NCBI GenBank assembly: GCA_965222425.1 | Contig: CBDCTW010000022.1 | Location: forward strand, 1,029,280-1,093,279 | Direction: 5' to 3' | Source of the DNA: CBDCNP01 sp965222425 | GTDB lineage: Bacteria > Acidobacteriota > Vicinamibacteria > Marinacidobacterales > DATDRI01 | Length of the DNA: 64,000 bases | Shown: positions 8,581 to 17,745 of the stretch, one piece after another | How the letters are laid out: each line of letters starts with the position of its first letter | How positions within the stretch are numbered: position 1 is the stretch's first letter | Notes under the pieces: model-generated | Seen by the model: the letters and a program-made list of their open reading frames with translations, nothing else | Database searches by the model: none | What the model was told of the DNA's origin: nothing | Made by a program: the position numbers and the translations under genes

Positions 8581-10010
8581 GTCAAGCCCATTCTTAGTTG
8601 AAACTCTCCACGGCTCACGATTACGCGACCTTCTTCTTCGATACGGTTGATGTCTTCGCCTCGATCTTCAGTTCGCGCTTGAGAGCTTCGCGAAGCTTGG
8701 GAAGAGGACGGTAGCCCACCACCTTCCTGAGGCGCGGTTCGATGTCCACGAGCGCGGTCGCCAGCCATCGCTGGCGTTGGCTCGAGTGCTTCCAGTGGTC
8801 GACCTTCGCGCAGCGTTCCTCGACGAGAACATTGACGGATTCAAGGCAGTTCGTCGTCTTGAACGAACGGCCCAACACCGCGTACACGCCGAGACGATGC
8901 ATGGTCAGTGTCTCCTCGAGTCCTTCCTCCAAGCTGCCAGCTGCAGATTGGTTTCGCTCTTCTAACTCACCGTGAAGTTGCTCGAGCGCAGCGAGGGCCT
9001 CTTTGTACTCCGCCCTGTTGTAGGCCCGCTGAAGCCGCTTGCGCAAGGACGCCTGCTCGCCTTTGGACAGGTAGCTCACCACGTTTTCACGTTTGTGCCA
9101 TTGGCAGCGTTGTATCAGGGCCCGCTTGCGGAATGCCTTCTTGACTGCCGCGTGGAGACCCTTGCCGCCATCGATGATCACCAGCAGACCCTGGGAGATA
9201 TCCAGTCCCCGATCGAGAAGTGAACGCAGGAACGGCGTCAACACTTGCGCGTTCTCCGTGTCTGTCTCCACGAAGCCCATGAAGCGTTTTTCCCCGGAAA
9301 GCGTGATGCCCAGAGCCACCACCATCGTGGCGTCGGCGAACGTCTGCCCGTTCAGGAACAGCGCCACCACATCCTCGCCGGACAGCTCCCGTTCCTGCAT
9401 CTCCCGGAGCTTCGCCGCGCTCGCTTGCACGAACCCTCGGGACACCGTCGAGCTCGACAGTCCGATGGCGTCCGGAATCCCTTCCGCTGCCGCCTCGTAG
9501 TTGCGACAGGAGATTCCGTACAGAACTCGTTTCAGCAGAAGATCATTCACCTCACCGCCGTGGCTCAACGCCTCGTACGAGCGAAGCGGAATCTCTCCTC
9601 CCTCGATGCTCTGAACCCGGGGCACACGGATCGGTACCCGCTGGCCGGCAAGCCCTACCGTGCCAGGGTTGCTTCCGTGGCGGCGGCCACGCGCCCACTC
9701 TTCCTTGCGAGCGTATCGCTCCCCACCCAACGCTTTCACTTCGTCGTCGAGCAACTCGTGAACGCGCATTAGCCCCAGCGGGACCAACGAACGAATCATC
9801 TCTACCTTGGCATCCAGCTCGAACTCCGCGTACTCCTCGCGACTCACGATCTCGACCTCACCCAAACGACGTGACTTCTTGCGTTTCTTGACCGAACGTA
9901 GCAGACTTCCCATCTCGGCTCCTTTCTTCGCGGCTTGATGTTGTTTTGTCCAACGTCATCAAACCACGGGGTTCGGAGCCGTTTCAATTTTCAACTAAGA
10001 TTGGCATACT
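8581..10010 (-). mobile_element. IS-1, IS256-family insertion sequence
   Basis: A single transposase gene lies between inverted ends that share CTTAGTTGAAA: left AGTCAAGCCCATTCTTAG, right (reverse complement) AGTATGCCAATCTTAG. ACGGCTC is also shared a little further in. No clean target duplication flanks it. Left of it is the PD40 pseudogene and right of it a pentapeptide-repeat scrap, so neighbouring DNA was probably lost after insertion. The boundaries are estimates from end similarity. Confidence 0.65.
8621..9913 (-). CDS. IS256-family (mutator-type) transposase of IS-1, first catalytic Asp replaced
   Basis: A 430-residue transposase with the IS256/mutator layout: an N-terminal DNA-binding half, a YEAAAEGIPDAIGLSSSTVSR core entry, the Asp motif LLVIIDGGKG, the CQWHKREN block, and the Glu in TTNCLESVN. 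The first DDE Asp, normally LDG, reads FLNGQTF here, an Asp to Asn change that should abolish strand transfer. AAGGAG precedes ATG 9913. Length is normal and no frameshift is seen. The protein is therefore intact but probably catalytically dead, unless another Asp substitutes. Confidence 0.85.
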   Translation of the reverse strand: MGSLLRSVKKRKKSRRLGEVEIVSREEYAEFELDAKVEMIRSLVPLGLMRVHELLDDEVKALGGERYARKEEWARGRRHGSNPGTVGLAGQRVPIRVPRVQSIEGGEIPLRSYEALSHGGEVNDLLLKRVLYGISCRNYEAAAEGIPDAIGLSSSTVSRGFVQASAAKLREMQERELSGEDVVALFLNGQTFADATMVVALGITLSGEKRFMGFVETDTENAQVLTPFLRSLLDRGLDISQGLLVIIDGGKGLHAAVKKAFRKRALIQRCQWHKRENVVSYLSKGEQASLRKRLQRAYNRAEYKEALAALEQLHGELEERNQSAAGSLEEGLEETLTMHRLGVYAVLGRSFKTTNCLESVNVLVEERCAKVDHWKHSSQRQRWLATALVDIEPRLRKVVGYRPLPKLREALKRELKIEAKTSTVSKKKVA

Positions 10011-10012
10011 TT

Positions 10013-10081
10013 CTGAGCGGCGCGACGCTTATAGGAGCCAATTTGAGCGGAGCCGATCTTAGAAACGCCAAGCTCTATGGG
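10013..10081 (+). pseudogene. Pentapeptide-repeat protein scrap
   Basis: Immediately right of IS-1, one frame reads LSGATLIGANLSGADLRNAKLYG, that is four A(D/N)Lxx-type pentapeptide repeats. It then turns into low-complexity proline-rich sequence with no homology seen. There is no start codon of its own outside the IS. A short leftover of a pentapeptide-repeat gene. Confidence 0.55.
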
Positions 10082-10473
10082 GTTCCTCCACCACCGCTCC
10101 GGAGGCAGCCGAAACCTCCGCCTCCAGCGCCTCGACTAGCATCCAGCGAGCCCCTTCCGGAGCCAGCGCATCCAGCTTTCCCGCGAACTCATCCTTCTTT
10201 TTTTTCGGTGGATCCTGTATTCTCCAGCATCGGCGTTTCCTTCCCCCGGTTGTGCTAAACCGGTGTTTCCGTTCTCGTGTTCAGAGGACTAAACTACTGG
10301 CAATCCTCCTTGCCCCGGCGACTGGTTGGATTCTACGGGATGCGGTTGAAAGGCCCTGTACCTGTGCCACCCGCCGCTAACGCGCGCAGATGATTCAGGA
10401 TGTCAACGGTCCTTAGCGGCAAGCGGAGGGGGTTGTGTTGCGGGAATCGAGGGCTAGAGTGTCCACACGGCGG
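10082..10473. other. Non-coding interval between IS-1 remnants and the SBP gene
   Basis: About 390 bp. Apart from C-rich sequence at the left (CCACCACCGCTCCGG) and a likely promoter/leader region for the substrate-binding protein at the right, no gene, RNA or clear repeat is recognised. Confidence 0.4.
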
Positions 10474-10736
10474 ATGAAGACAAGGGCATTACGAACGAAA
10501 GTTCGAGGTCCTTTCACAATCCTGTTCATTACTCTCCTGGCCGGCGCCACCGAGATTACCTGCCAGCGGCCGGCGAGTTCCGCGCTCACCGTTGCTATAG
10601 CTGGCTGGCCTGGCTCTCTGGATCCGGACTATGCCAGGACCCGCATTGGTTTGACGCTTGCGTTCAACGTTTACGAGCAGATTATGAAAAACGAACTCAA
10701 GAGTCTGCCCAACGGATCGAGGCTCGGGGACCCGAG

Positions 10737-12136
10737 GGTCAAGTCTTAATTTTCCTGTCAAATCTCCGTACGGTTCCCCGCGCTCGGTTAAGCTGCTGAT
10801 TCCTCCGACGTGCCTTGCGGGAGAAGCTCGTTGCGAAGCTCCTCGACTTTCCTAGCGGCGAAGACATCCATCCTCACGCCGCGCCATTTGTTTGCGACGG
10901 CCAAGAGCACAGCGAACGAGAGTTTCATCGCGGCCTCCTCGGTGAAGAAGTGAGGAATGACCTTTGTGCGACGTTTGTGCTCTCCGAACGTGCGCTCAAG
11001 TAGATTCGACGTGCGAAGCCTTTTGTGATGCGCCGCAGGAAGGCGTAGCGCCTGAAGACACGCTTCGAGGGTCTCTTCCATGCACTTCATCGCGCTCGGG
11101 AATCGTTGACGGTACCGAGCGATCACCTCCCGACCCTTCTTCAGCCCTTGCTCGTAGCTGTTCGCATGGAACAACTCAAGGATGGCCGCCTTGAGTTCGT
11201 CGCGCACTTCCTTCGGAGCCTTGCCCAGGATGTTCTCGAGGCGGTGCTTCTGGCAACGTTGCTTGAGGCTTCGAGGGAAGACCTCTGCGATCGCTTTGAG
11301 CACTCCAGGATTCCCGTCCGTCACGATGAGCAACGGCTCCCTCATTCCTCGGGCCACCATCTCCTGCAAGAACCCCTTCCAGTTCTCGTAGGATTCTCGG
11401 TTGCCGACACCGATATGAAGAAGAACTCGCGTCCCATCAGCGCGATAGCCGGTCGCAACGAGGATGGGCTCTTTCCTCTCCGCTCCTTGGTGGTAGCGCA
11501 GGTACGTGCCGTCGAGCTCGAGATACAACAGCTTCTCGTTCGAGAGATCCCGTTTTCGAAACGCCTCGAAATCCTCCGACAGACACCGTGTGACCCGGCT
11601 CACCACCGACTTCGAGACACCCGTGCCGCTCAGCACGTCCGCGAACGTCGCCTCAATGTCACGCGTCAACATCCCGTGGACGTACATCCGCGCGATCAGT
11701 TCATCGAGTTTCTCGGTCCGGCTCACGTAGGCGTCGAGAATCTTTGACTGAAACACCTTCTCTGTTTCTCGTACCTGCGGCACTTGCACCGTTACCGCTC
11801 CCTCGCCCGTGAGGACCCGATGCGACTCATACCCGTTGCGTCGTCCCTTCTCCTTCGTCGTTGCCGGAGCGTTCTCATAGTAATTTCGACCCAACGCCTC
11901 CGTCACCTCGCGCTCCAACGCATATTGAAGCATCATCTGAGCTCCCGACCGGACGATCTCCGAGAGATTCATCTCCCCAAATACCAGTTGTTCCTCGAAC
12001 TGCTTGAGCAATCGCTGACTCGGTAGTACCTTTCCCATGATGTATGGTTCTCCTTTTCTGTCCCCATGACGGGGACGGGTTTGAGCTTGGGGAACCATAC
12101 ATCGTTTTTCTTTGACAGGAATCTTAAGACATCACC
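10737..12136 (-). mobile_element. IS-2, IS256-family insertion sequence, complete copy
   Basis: 1400 bp. The left end GGTCAAGTCTTAATTTTCC and the right end (reverse complement) GGTGATGTCTTAAGATTCC form ~26-bp imperfect inverted repeats ending in CTGTCAAA. The target duplication ACCCGAG is present at 10730-10736 and 12137-12143. The element sits inside the SBP gene, and precise removal restores its reading frame. A second, interrupted copy with an identical outer end is at 62782-63110. Confidence 0.9.
10788..12038 (-). CDS. IS256-family transposase of IS-2
   Basis: A 416-residue transposase. All three DDE residues are visible: Asp in LYLELDGTYLRY, Asp in LLIVTDGNPGVL, and Glu in SNLLERTFGEHKRRTKV, with the CQKHRLENILGK block between. 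The start MGKVLPSQRLL at 12038 follows AAGGAGA; the frame is open further upstream into the IS end, but that extension is not supported by an RBS. Intact and probably active. It shares little with the IS-1 and IS-3 transposases beyond the family core. Confidence 0.92.
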   Translation of the reverse strand: MGKVLPSQRLLKQFEEQLVFGEMNLSEIVRSGAQMMLQYALEREVTEALGRNYYENAPATTKEKGRRNGYESHRVLTGEGAVTVQVPQVRETEKVFQSKILDAYVSRTEKLDELIARMYVHGMLTRDIEATFADVLSGTGVSKSVVSRVTRCLSEDFEAFRKRDLSNEKLLYLELDGTYLRYHQGAERKEPILVATGYRADGTRVLLHIGVGNRESYENWKGFLQEMVARGMREPLLIVTDGNPGVLKAIAEVFPRSLKQRCQKHRLENILGKAPKEVRDELKAAILELFHANSYEQGLKKGREVIARYRQRFPSAMKCMEETLEACLQALRLPAAHHKRLRTSNLLERTFGEHKRRTKVIPHFFTEEAAMKLSFAVLLAVANKWRGVRMDVFAARKVEELRNELLPQGTSEESAA

Positions 12137-12768
12137 ACCCGAGTAAGCAGGTCCCGCAGCTCCTGGACAAAATTGAAGTGTCAGACGACGGAAAGACTTG
12201 GACTCTCACTGTCCGTAGAGGCCAGAAGTTCTCCGATGGGACACCGATAACCGCAGAGACCCTCCGTTACCTGTTTGAGCGGGGCCTGGCCCTTACGGAC
12301 TCGGGGTCCTCTTTCATCTACACAAAGGTCATGGGGTTGACTGACATCGCGAACGTGAAGATCGTCGGGCCAATGCAGCTCACGGTGACGACGAATCACA
12401 TCATGCCCTACTTCCCGAAGCTGTTCACCCTGTCCAACACCGTTGCGAAGAATCCTGCGGTAATCAGGCAGCATGCGACTTCTGGGGACCCCTACGCGAA
12501 GGCTTGGCTGGCGCAGAACACCGCAGGCTACGGTCCTTACAGCATAGCCTCATCTACGCAGGGGACTGAAATCATGCTTCGCGCCAACCCGGACTATGTT
12601 GGTGACCCGAAACCGAAGATGGCAAACGTAATTCTTCGCGTTGTCCCTGACTCCGCAACACGGTTGCAACTTCTCAAGACCGGCGCAGTGGACATAGCTG
12701 AGTATTTGACACCTGAGCAAGTATCGTCGCTCAAAGGTGCAGATGGTATTACCGTTGTTTCCCAGCCG

Positions 12769-14228
12769 GGGGATGTCCCGGCCGATGTTGAATTTGGTCG
12801 GGTAGCGGCGGCACCTGTGAATACTCTTAGGCAGCAAACTCATCGCTGTCAAGAGATTTCTGTTTGCTTCTAAGCGCGTGAACGAGAGCGCCCATATGGC
12901 GATAGCCTTTGATACGCCGGAACTTTTTCTGCGCGGTGACGACGCCAAGAGCGGTTCATCGGCGAACCATGGAAGGACTCTTCCAACGCTTGACGTTTCT
13001 CGATACTCTGCGAATGGTTCCGTTGAGATTTTCAATGGCGTTCGTCGTGGCAAGAGACTGGCGAAGTAAGGCGGGCGGCGCGAGCTTCACGACCGTGAGT
13101 GTTTCTTCCATCCCTTCACGAAGGCTTCCGGCAGCTTCGTCGTAGCCGTTTCGCTCGAGCCACGACACCAATGCCTGAAGTCGCTTGCGCGCCTTGTCGG
13201 CACTCTTGCACTTGTAGGCTTCCTTCATCGTCTGGAGCACGTAGGCGTGACGAGACTTGGGAAGGTACGAGCGAAGATTTCGGAGTTTATGGATCTGGCA
13301 CCTTTGGATGACCGCGAGGTCCCCCAAAACGTCGACGAGTGCCTTGCGGATGCCTTTGCCTCCGTCCACTACGCAGAGAATCGACTCATCGACGCGCAAG
13401 CCTCGCTCGAGAAGGTCCTGCAACATCGCGGTGCACATCCGAGAGTTCTCCGTCGAGCCCAGCCATATACCCAGGGGCACCTTCGTTCCATCTATTGTGA
13501 TACCTAGAGTTACGACGACGGTCTGTCCGGCCACCTCAAGGCCATCCAGCATCAGTGCCGCAAGCTCGAACTCCTCTAGCCGCCGAGACAGGTATTCCTC
13601 GAGCTTCTTAGTCGTCTGGCTCACGAGGTGACGGCTGGCGGCACTCTTACTCGTGCCACGAGACTTCAACTTGGCCGCGGGTTTGTCCAGACTCGATTCG
13701 TAATTTCGGGTCGATACGCCCACCAAGATCTGATTCAACACTCGCTCTGGAAGCGGGTCTTCTTCGCGGAAGGCTTCGAAGTGTGGAAGCGACGCCTCCG
13801 CGCCCGACTTCGAGCGAACTCGAGGTCGCGACACTTGGATGCGACGACCACCGAAGCTCAGCTCTCCGTTCGTGCTCCCCCAGTGGTTATGAGTTCGCTC
13901 CTTCTCGTGCTTGCCCTTGAGCCCCGCGATCTCCTCGGCGTCCTCTCCGAGCAGTAGGTGCAGAGCTGTCAGTCCTTGCTCGTACACCCATTCCGTCAGA
14001 TCCGCCTTCGTGGCCGCGATCCCAGCTATCATCGGTAGCAGTATCTGACCGACTTGGCCAACTACCTTGCCCGTAGGCGAGTGCGTTTGCTTTCTTACTG
14101 GCTTCTTTGATTTCCTAGGCATTGGTGGCTCCTTGTCCCCCTCTGGAGACGGTTTATTGGCAGACCTATTCTTAGGCCGGCCAAGGAGCCGCAGCTACCC
14201 CAAATTCAACATCCGGCGGGACATCCCC
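12769..14228 (-). mobile_element. IS-3 copy 1, IS256-family insertion sequence
   Basis: 1460 bp with ends GGGGATGTCCCG followed by GATGTTGAATTTGG (about 28-bp imperfect inverted repeats). The same length and ends occur in copy 2. The 8-bp flanks differ (CCCAGCCG left, GCGCCAAG right), so there is no target duplication. DNA next to this copy has been deleted or rearranged after insertion, which fits the missing C-terminal half of the SBP gene. Confidence 0.88.
12827..14122 (-). pseudogene. IS-3 transposase copy 1, nonsense mutant
   Basis: Identical in layout to the 431-residue transposase at 15846-17141, but codon 389 is TGA (12956-12958) where copy 2 has TGG (SPSMVRRW). The product would lose the last 43 residues. 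The DDE residues (LDG, VVDGGKG, NAIENLN) lie before the stop. One other visible difference is GEDAEE here against REDAEE in copy 2. Confidence 0.9.
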
Positions 14229-14287
14229 GCGCCAAGAAAGTGAGATGGTAATGGCCGTCGTCGAGAATAAAGAAAACAAAGAACCCA

Positions 14288-14326
14288 ATCGCGGGCGAGG
14301 AGATCATCCCCCACTTCCAAACATGA
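14288..14326 (+). pseudogene. 3' end relic of a luciferase-like oxidoreductase gene
   Basis: Twelve codons (IAGEEIIPHFQT) plus TGA, overlapping the MFS copy 2 start by ATGA. They match the end of the LLM gene at 5549-6538 (IAGEEIIPHFRT, TGA overlapping ATG). This shows that MFS copy 2 once followed its own LLM gene, and that the rest of that gene was removed, apparently together with DNA next to IS-3 copy 1. Confidence 0.85.
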
Positions 14327-15564
14327 GCGAAAAGCTCTTCTACGGATGGTGGATCGTCGTCGCGGCCGCCGTCGGCCTCTTCATGTCGTTCAACCCGATC
14401 GTTACCTATACGTTCGGCGTCTTCCTCATCCAGTTGAGCGGCGAATTCGAGTGGACACGGGGGCAGATCTCTCTGGCCTATTCCCTAGCTATGTTGGCGT
14501 TTGCGGTGGCGCAGCCCTTCGTGGGCAGGATCCTCGATCGGTTCGGGGCCCGAAGGGTCATTGTCCCCGCAGTTCTCATTTTCGGCTCGAGCTTTGCGTC
14601 ACTATCCCTCTTGACCTCGAAGCTCGCCCACTTCTATGGAGTCTTCCTTCTCATAGGCGCGGTGGGCGGGGGCACGACATCGATCGCCTACTTCGGGGTT
14701 CTCAGCCGGTGGTTCGTAAAGCGCCGCGGCATCGCGCTTGGCCTCGCGCTCGCGGGAAATGGGTTGAGCGCTTTCGTCATGCCGACACTGTCTCAATTCC
14801 TCGTGGATAGCTTCGGTTGGCGGCAAGCCTATCTGGTGCTCGGACTTATGTCCGTGGTGGTAAGTATCCCGATTGTCGTGCTCTTACTACGCGAGACCCC
14901 GGAGGCGATGGGGTTGGAGCCAGACGGCCGAGTAACGACGGACTCCCAACCGAAGCGCCCCGCCGAGGAATCTGTGTCGCCGATGAGCGGCCGAGAAGCG
15001 ATCCGCACCTCGACCTTCTGGCTCATCGTGATCTCTTTTCTTCTCATGTCGACGGCCCTCGTAGGTTGCATGACGCACTTGGTACCGATGCTGGCCGACC
15101 GCGGCCTCACCGCCCAGACCGCCGCCTTCGCGGCATCGGTCCTCGGCGGCGCCACGCTGGTAGGACGGATCACCGCCGGCTATCTGCTTGATCGGTTCTT
15201 CGCGCCCCGTGTGACGCTGACGTTCTTCGCGTTGGGGCTGTTCGGTATCTTACTCCTTTGGAGCGAGGCCCCAGGTGCGCTCGCGTTTCTGGGTGCGTTC
15301 GTCATCGGCTTCGCTGCGAGCGCCGACACCACTCTTCCCTACTTGGTGGCGAAGTTTTTCGGTCTGAAGGCGTTCGGAGAGATCTTCGGTTTGGCAGTAG
15401 CGTGCAACATCCTGGGCTGGGTGGCCGGCCCGGTGATCCTGGGTTTCGCCTTCGACTGGATGGGGTCCTACCGAACCATGCTCGGGATGTTGATGGTCGT
15501 GCTACTGGTGGCGGTCGGCCTCATGGCGATTCTGGCGGCGCGACGCCCACCCGAGCTCAGCTAG
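14323..15564 (+). CDS. MFS transporter, monocarboxylate/oxalate-formate antiporter-like, copy 2
   Basis: 413 residues, 12 helices, nearly identical through most of its length to the MFS protein at 6535-7797 (MSEKLFYGWWIVVAAAVGLF start, RILDRFGARRV, YLLDRFFAPRV). The main differences are a shorter hydrophilic central loop and scattered conservative changes. The start was set at ATG 14323 because it aligns exactly with copy 1; the frame is open to 14245, but that extension covers the LLM relic and is not real. It now lies isolated between IS-3 copies 1 and 2, without its oxidoreductase partner, so its promoter may be lost or supplied by the IS. Confidence 0.88.
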   Translation: MSEKLFYGWWIVVAAAVGLFMSFNPIVTYTFGVFLIQLSGEFEWTRGQISLAYSLAMLAFAVAQPFVGRILDRFGARRVIVPAVLIFGSSFASLSLLTSKLAHFYGVFLLIGAVGGGTTSIAYFGVLSRWFVKRRGIALGLALAGNGLSAFVMPTLSQFLVDSFGWRQAYLVLGLMSVVVSIPIVVLLLRETPEAMGLEPDGRVTTDSQPKRPAEESVSPMSGREAIRTSTFWLIVISFLLMSTALVGCMTHLVPMLADRGLTAQTAAFAASVLGGATLVGRITAGYLLDRFFAPRVTLTFFALGLFGILLLWSEAPGALAFLGAFVIGFAASADTTLPYLVAKFFGLKAFGEIFGLAVACNILGWVAGPVILGFAFDWMGSYRTMLGMLMVVLLVAVGLMAILAARRPPELS

Positions 15565-15787
15565 CCGCCGTTGCGTTCAAACTGAGAGAACATCTGCTCT
15601 CTGCGCAGCCGGGTGTGCCGCCCCGATAGCTATCCTCGCTGCAAGTCTTGTCGGGAATTCCCTACGTTCACTCGCTCGACCTGACTACCACCATTTCTCT
15701 TTTCAAACACTGAGATCTGAACAGCGTGAGGCACGCTTTTTGCGGAAGGTGAAGATCCAGATCAATGTGAGGTAGGACCCGTTTTCC

Positions 15788-17247
15788 GGGGATGTCCCGG
15801 CCGCTGTTGAATTTGGTCGGGTAGCGGCGGCACCTGTGAATACTCTTAGGCAGCAAACTCATCGCTGTCAAGAGATTTCTGTTTGCTTCTAAGCGCGTGA
15901 ACGAGAGCGCCCATATGGCGATAGCCTTTGATACGCCGGAACTTTTTCTGCGCGGTGACGACGCCAAGAGCGGTCCATCGGCGAACCATGGAAGGACTCT
16001 TCCAACGCTTGACGTTTCTCGATACTCTGCGAATGGTTCCGTTGAGATTCTCAATGGCGTTCGTCGTGGCAAGAGACTGGCGAAGTAAGGCGGGCGGCGC
16101 GAGCTTCACGACCGTGAGTGTTTCTTCCATCCCTTCACGAAGGCTTCCGGCAGCTTCGTCGTAGCCGTTTCGCTCGAGCCACGACACCAATGCCTGAAGT
16201 CGCTTGCGCGCCTTGTCGGCACTCTTGCACTTGTAGGCTTCCTTCATCGTCTGGAGCACGTAGGCGTGACGAGACTTGGGAAGGTACGAGCGAAGATTTC
16301 GGAGTTTATGGATCTGGCACCTTTGGATGACCGCGAGGTCCCCCAAAACGTCGACGAGTGCCTTGCGGATGCCTTTGCCTCCGTCCACTACGCAGAGAAT
16401 CGACTCATCGACGCGCAAGCCTCGCTCGAGAAGGTCCTGCAACATCGCGGTGCACACCCGGGAGTTCTCCGTCGAGCCCAGCCATATACCCAGGGGCACC
16501 TTCGTTCCATCTATTGTGATACCTAGAGTTACGACGACGGTCTGTCCGGCCACCTCAAGGCCATCCAGCATCAGTGCCGCAAGCTCGAACTCCTCTAGCC
16601 GCCGAGACAGGTATTCCTCGAGCTTCTTAGTCGTCTGGCTCACGAGGTGACGGCTGGCGGCACTCTTACTCGTGCCACGAGACTTCAACTTGGCCGCGGG
16701 TTTGTCCAGACTCGATTCGTAATTTCGGGTCGATACCCCCACCAAGATCTGATTCAACACTCGCTCTGGAAGCGGGTCTTCTTCGCGGAAGGCTTCGAAG
16801 TGTGGAAGCGACGCCTCCGCGCCCGACTTCGAGCGAACTCGAGGTCGCGACACTTGGATGCGACGACCACCGAAGCTCAGCTCTCCGTTCGTGCTCCCCC
16901 AGTGGTTATGAGTTCGCTCCTTCTCGTGCTTGCCCTTGAGCCCCGCGATCTCCTCGGCGTCCTCTCTGAGCAGTAGGTGCAGAGCTGTCAGTCCTTGCTC
17001 GTACACCCATTCCGTCAGATCCGCCTTCGTGGCCGCGATCCCAGCTATCATCGGTAGCAGTATCTGACCGACTTGGCCAACTACCTTGCCCGTAGGCGAG
17101 TGCGTTTGCTTTCTTACTGGCTTCTTTGATTTCCTAGGCATTGGTGGCTCCTTGTCCCCCTCTGGAGACGGTTTATTGGCAGACCTATTCTTAGGCCGGC
17201 CAAGGAGCCGCCGCTACCCCAAATCCAACATCCGGCGGGACATCCCC
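15788..17247 (-). mobile_element. IS-3 copy 2, IS256-family insertion sequence
   Basis: 1460 bp, same ends and orientation as copy 1, flanked by a perfect 8-bp target duplication CGTTTTCC (15780-15787 and 17248-17255). It inserted as a single element 17 bp upstream of the small lipoprotein gene, between its promoter region and RBS, so it may control or silence that gene. Confidence 0.93.
15846..17141 (-). CDS. IS256-family transposase of IS-3
   Basis: A 431-residue intact transposase. DDE residues: Asp in ALMLDGLEVAG, Asp in LCVVDGGKGIRKAL, Glu in TTNAIENLNGTIRR, with CQIHKLRN between. It starts at ATG 17141, with AAGGAG upstream. The Gln/Lys-rich N-terminus probably binds the inverted repeats. 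This full-length copy is the likely source of transposition for the other IS-3 copies. Confidence 0.93.
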   Translation of the reverse strand: MPRKSKKPVRKQTHSPTGKVVGQVGQILLPMIAGIAATKADLTEWVYEQGLTALHLLLREDAEEIAGLKGKHEKERTHNHWGSTNGELSFGGRRIQVSRPRVRSKSGAEASLPHFEAFREEDPLPERVLNQILVGVSTRNYESSLDKPAAKLKSRGTSKSAASRHLVSQTTKKLEEYLSRRLEEFELAALMLDGLEVAGQTVVVTLGITIDGTKVPLGIWLGSTENSRVCTAMLQDLLERGLRVDESILCVVDGGKGIRKALVDVLGDLAVIQRCQIHKLRNLRSYLPKSRHAYVLQTMKEAYKCKSADKARKRLQALVSWLERNGYDEAAGSLREGMEETLTVVKLAPPALLRQSLATTNAIENLNGTIRRVSRNVKRWKSPSMVRRWTALGVVTAQKKFRRIKGYRHMGALVHALRSKQKSLDSDEFAA

Positions 17248-17272
17248 CGTTTTCCGAGAGAGGATAGACACG

Positions 17273-17698
17273 ATGCAAAACATAAGAATGCTTTTTCTCG
17301 TGCCGGGCCTGCTCCTGGCGACCATCGGCTGTTCGACCAGCAGCCCTACAGCGCCGAGTCAAACGCCGCCTCCGCCGGTGGTCATGAATGACATCGATAC
17401 GAGTTCTGAGTTAGGGGAGATGTCCGTAACGTATGCGCATGTCTTACCCAACGTTTACAGCGAGATCTACGTTGCCTTTATCGGACTGAAGCGGGGCAGG
17501 AGGCTCTTCGTGGACCTACACAAGGGTTCCACTGTCAATGCTCCGATTATTGAAACACAGAAGGGCAGAGTTGATGACATGGGTCTTGCGCACTTTACCT
17601 TTCGCATCACCCAACGTAGGCGGTACTACGTCCACGTGTCGGTCTACCATGGTGAGGCATTTAAGGACGACACGGGCGTGCGCATCGAAGTTGATTGA
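17273..17698 (+). CDS. Small exported lipoprotein of unknown function
   Basis: 141 residues. A hydrophobic signal ends in the lipobox LATIGC (Cys ~20), followed by a Ser/Pro/Thr-rich linker (STSSPTAPSQTPPPP) and a ~100-residue beta-rich domain (YSEIYVAFIGLKRGRRLFVDL, YYVHVSVYHGEAF). It resembles an Ig-like or pre-peptidase-type domain anchored by a linker, but no family is recognised. GAGAGGA lies upstream of ATG 17273. IS-3 copy 2 sits directly upstream. Confidence 0.7.
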   Translation: MQNIRMLFLVPGLLLATIGCSTSSPTAPSQTPPPPVVMNDIDTSSELGEMSVTYAHVLPNVYSEIYVAFIGLKRGRRLFVDLHKGSTVNAPIIETQKGRVDDMGLAHFTFRITQRRRYYVHVSVYHGEAFKDDTGVRIEVD

Positions 17699-17745
17699 CG
17701 TAAAACTTTGAGACGAGCACAGAACTGGAACAAGTCGCAACGGCA

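Larger units (their letters stand above)
10474..12768 (+). pseudogene. Peptide ABC transporter substrate-binding protein (SBP_bac_5), split by IS-2 and truncated by IS-3
   Basis: Exon-like pieces 10474-10736 and 12144-12768 form one frame once IS-2 and one copy of its 7-bp target duplication (ACCCGAG) are removed: RLGDP joins SKQVPQLLDKIEVSDDGKTWT. The first piece has a signal peptide and LTVAIAGWPGSLDPDYA. The second has the FSDGTPITAETLRYLFERG and GYGPY motifs of DppA/OppA-type periplasmic binding proteins. The frame stops at 12768, where IS-3 begins, and the C-terminal half is not found on the other side. It would have delivered peptides to a Dpp-type permease like the broken pair at 1-1331, on the opposite strand. 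Dead gene. Confidence 0.9.

Noticed and set aside
7875..13000. TGA read as Trp (alternative genetic code) to explain the TGG-to-TGA sites
   Set aside because: Many intact genes here end in TGA, including ATGA overlaps at 6535-6538 and 26781-26784, TGG is used normally, and IS-3 copy 2 has TGG at the same site.
14245..14322. Longer N-terminus for MFS copy 2
   Set aside because: It covers the LLM 3' relic and post-IS sequence; ATG 14323 aligns exactly with copy 1.
12769..17247. IS-3 copies 1 and 2 as a composite transposon carrying the MFS gene
   Set aside because: Copy 2 has its own perfect 8-bp target duplication, and the outer flanks (CCCAGCCG and CGTTTTCC) do not match, so the pair did not move together.
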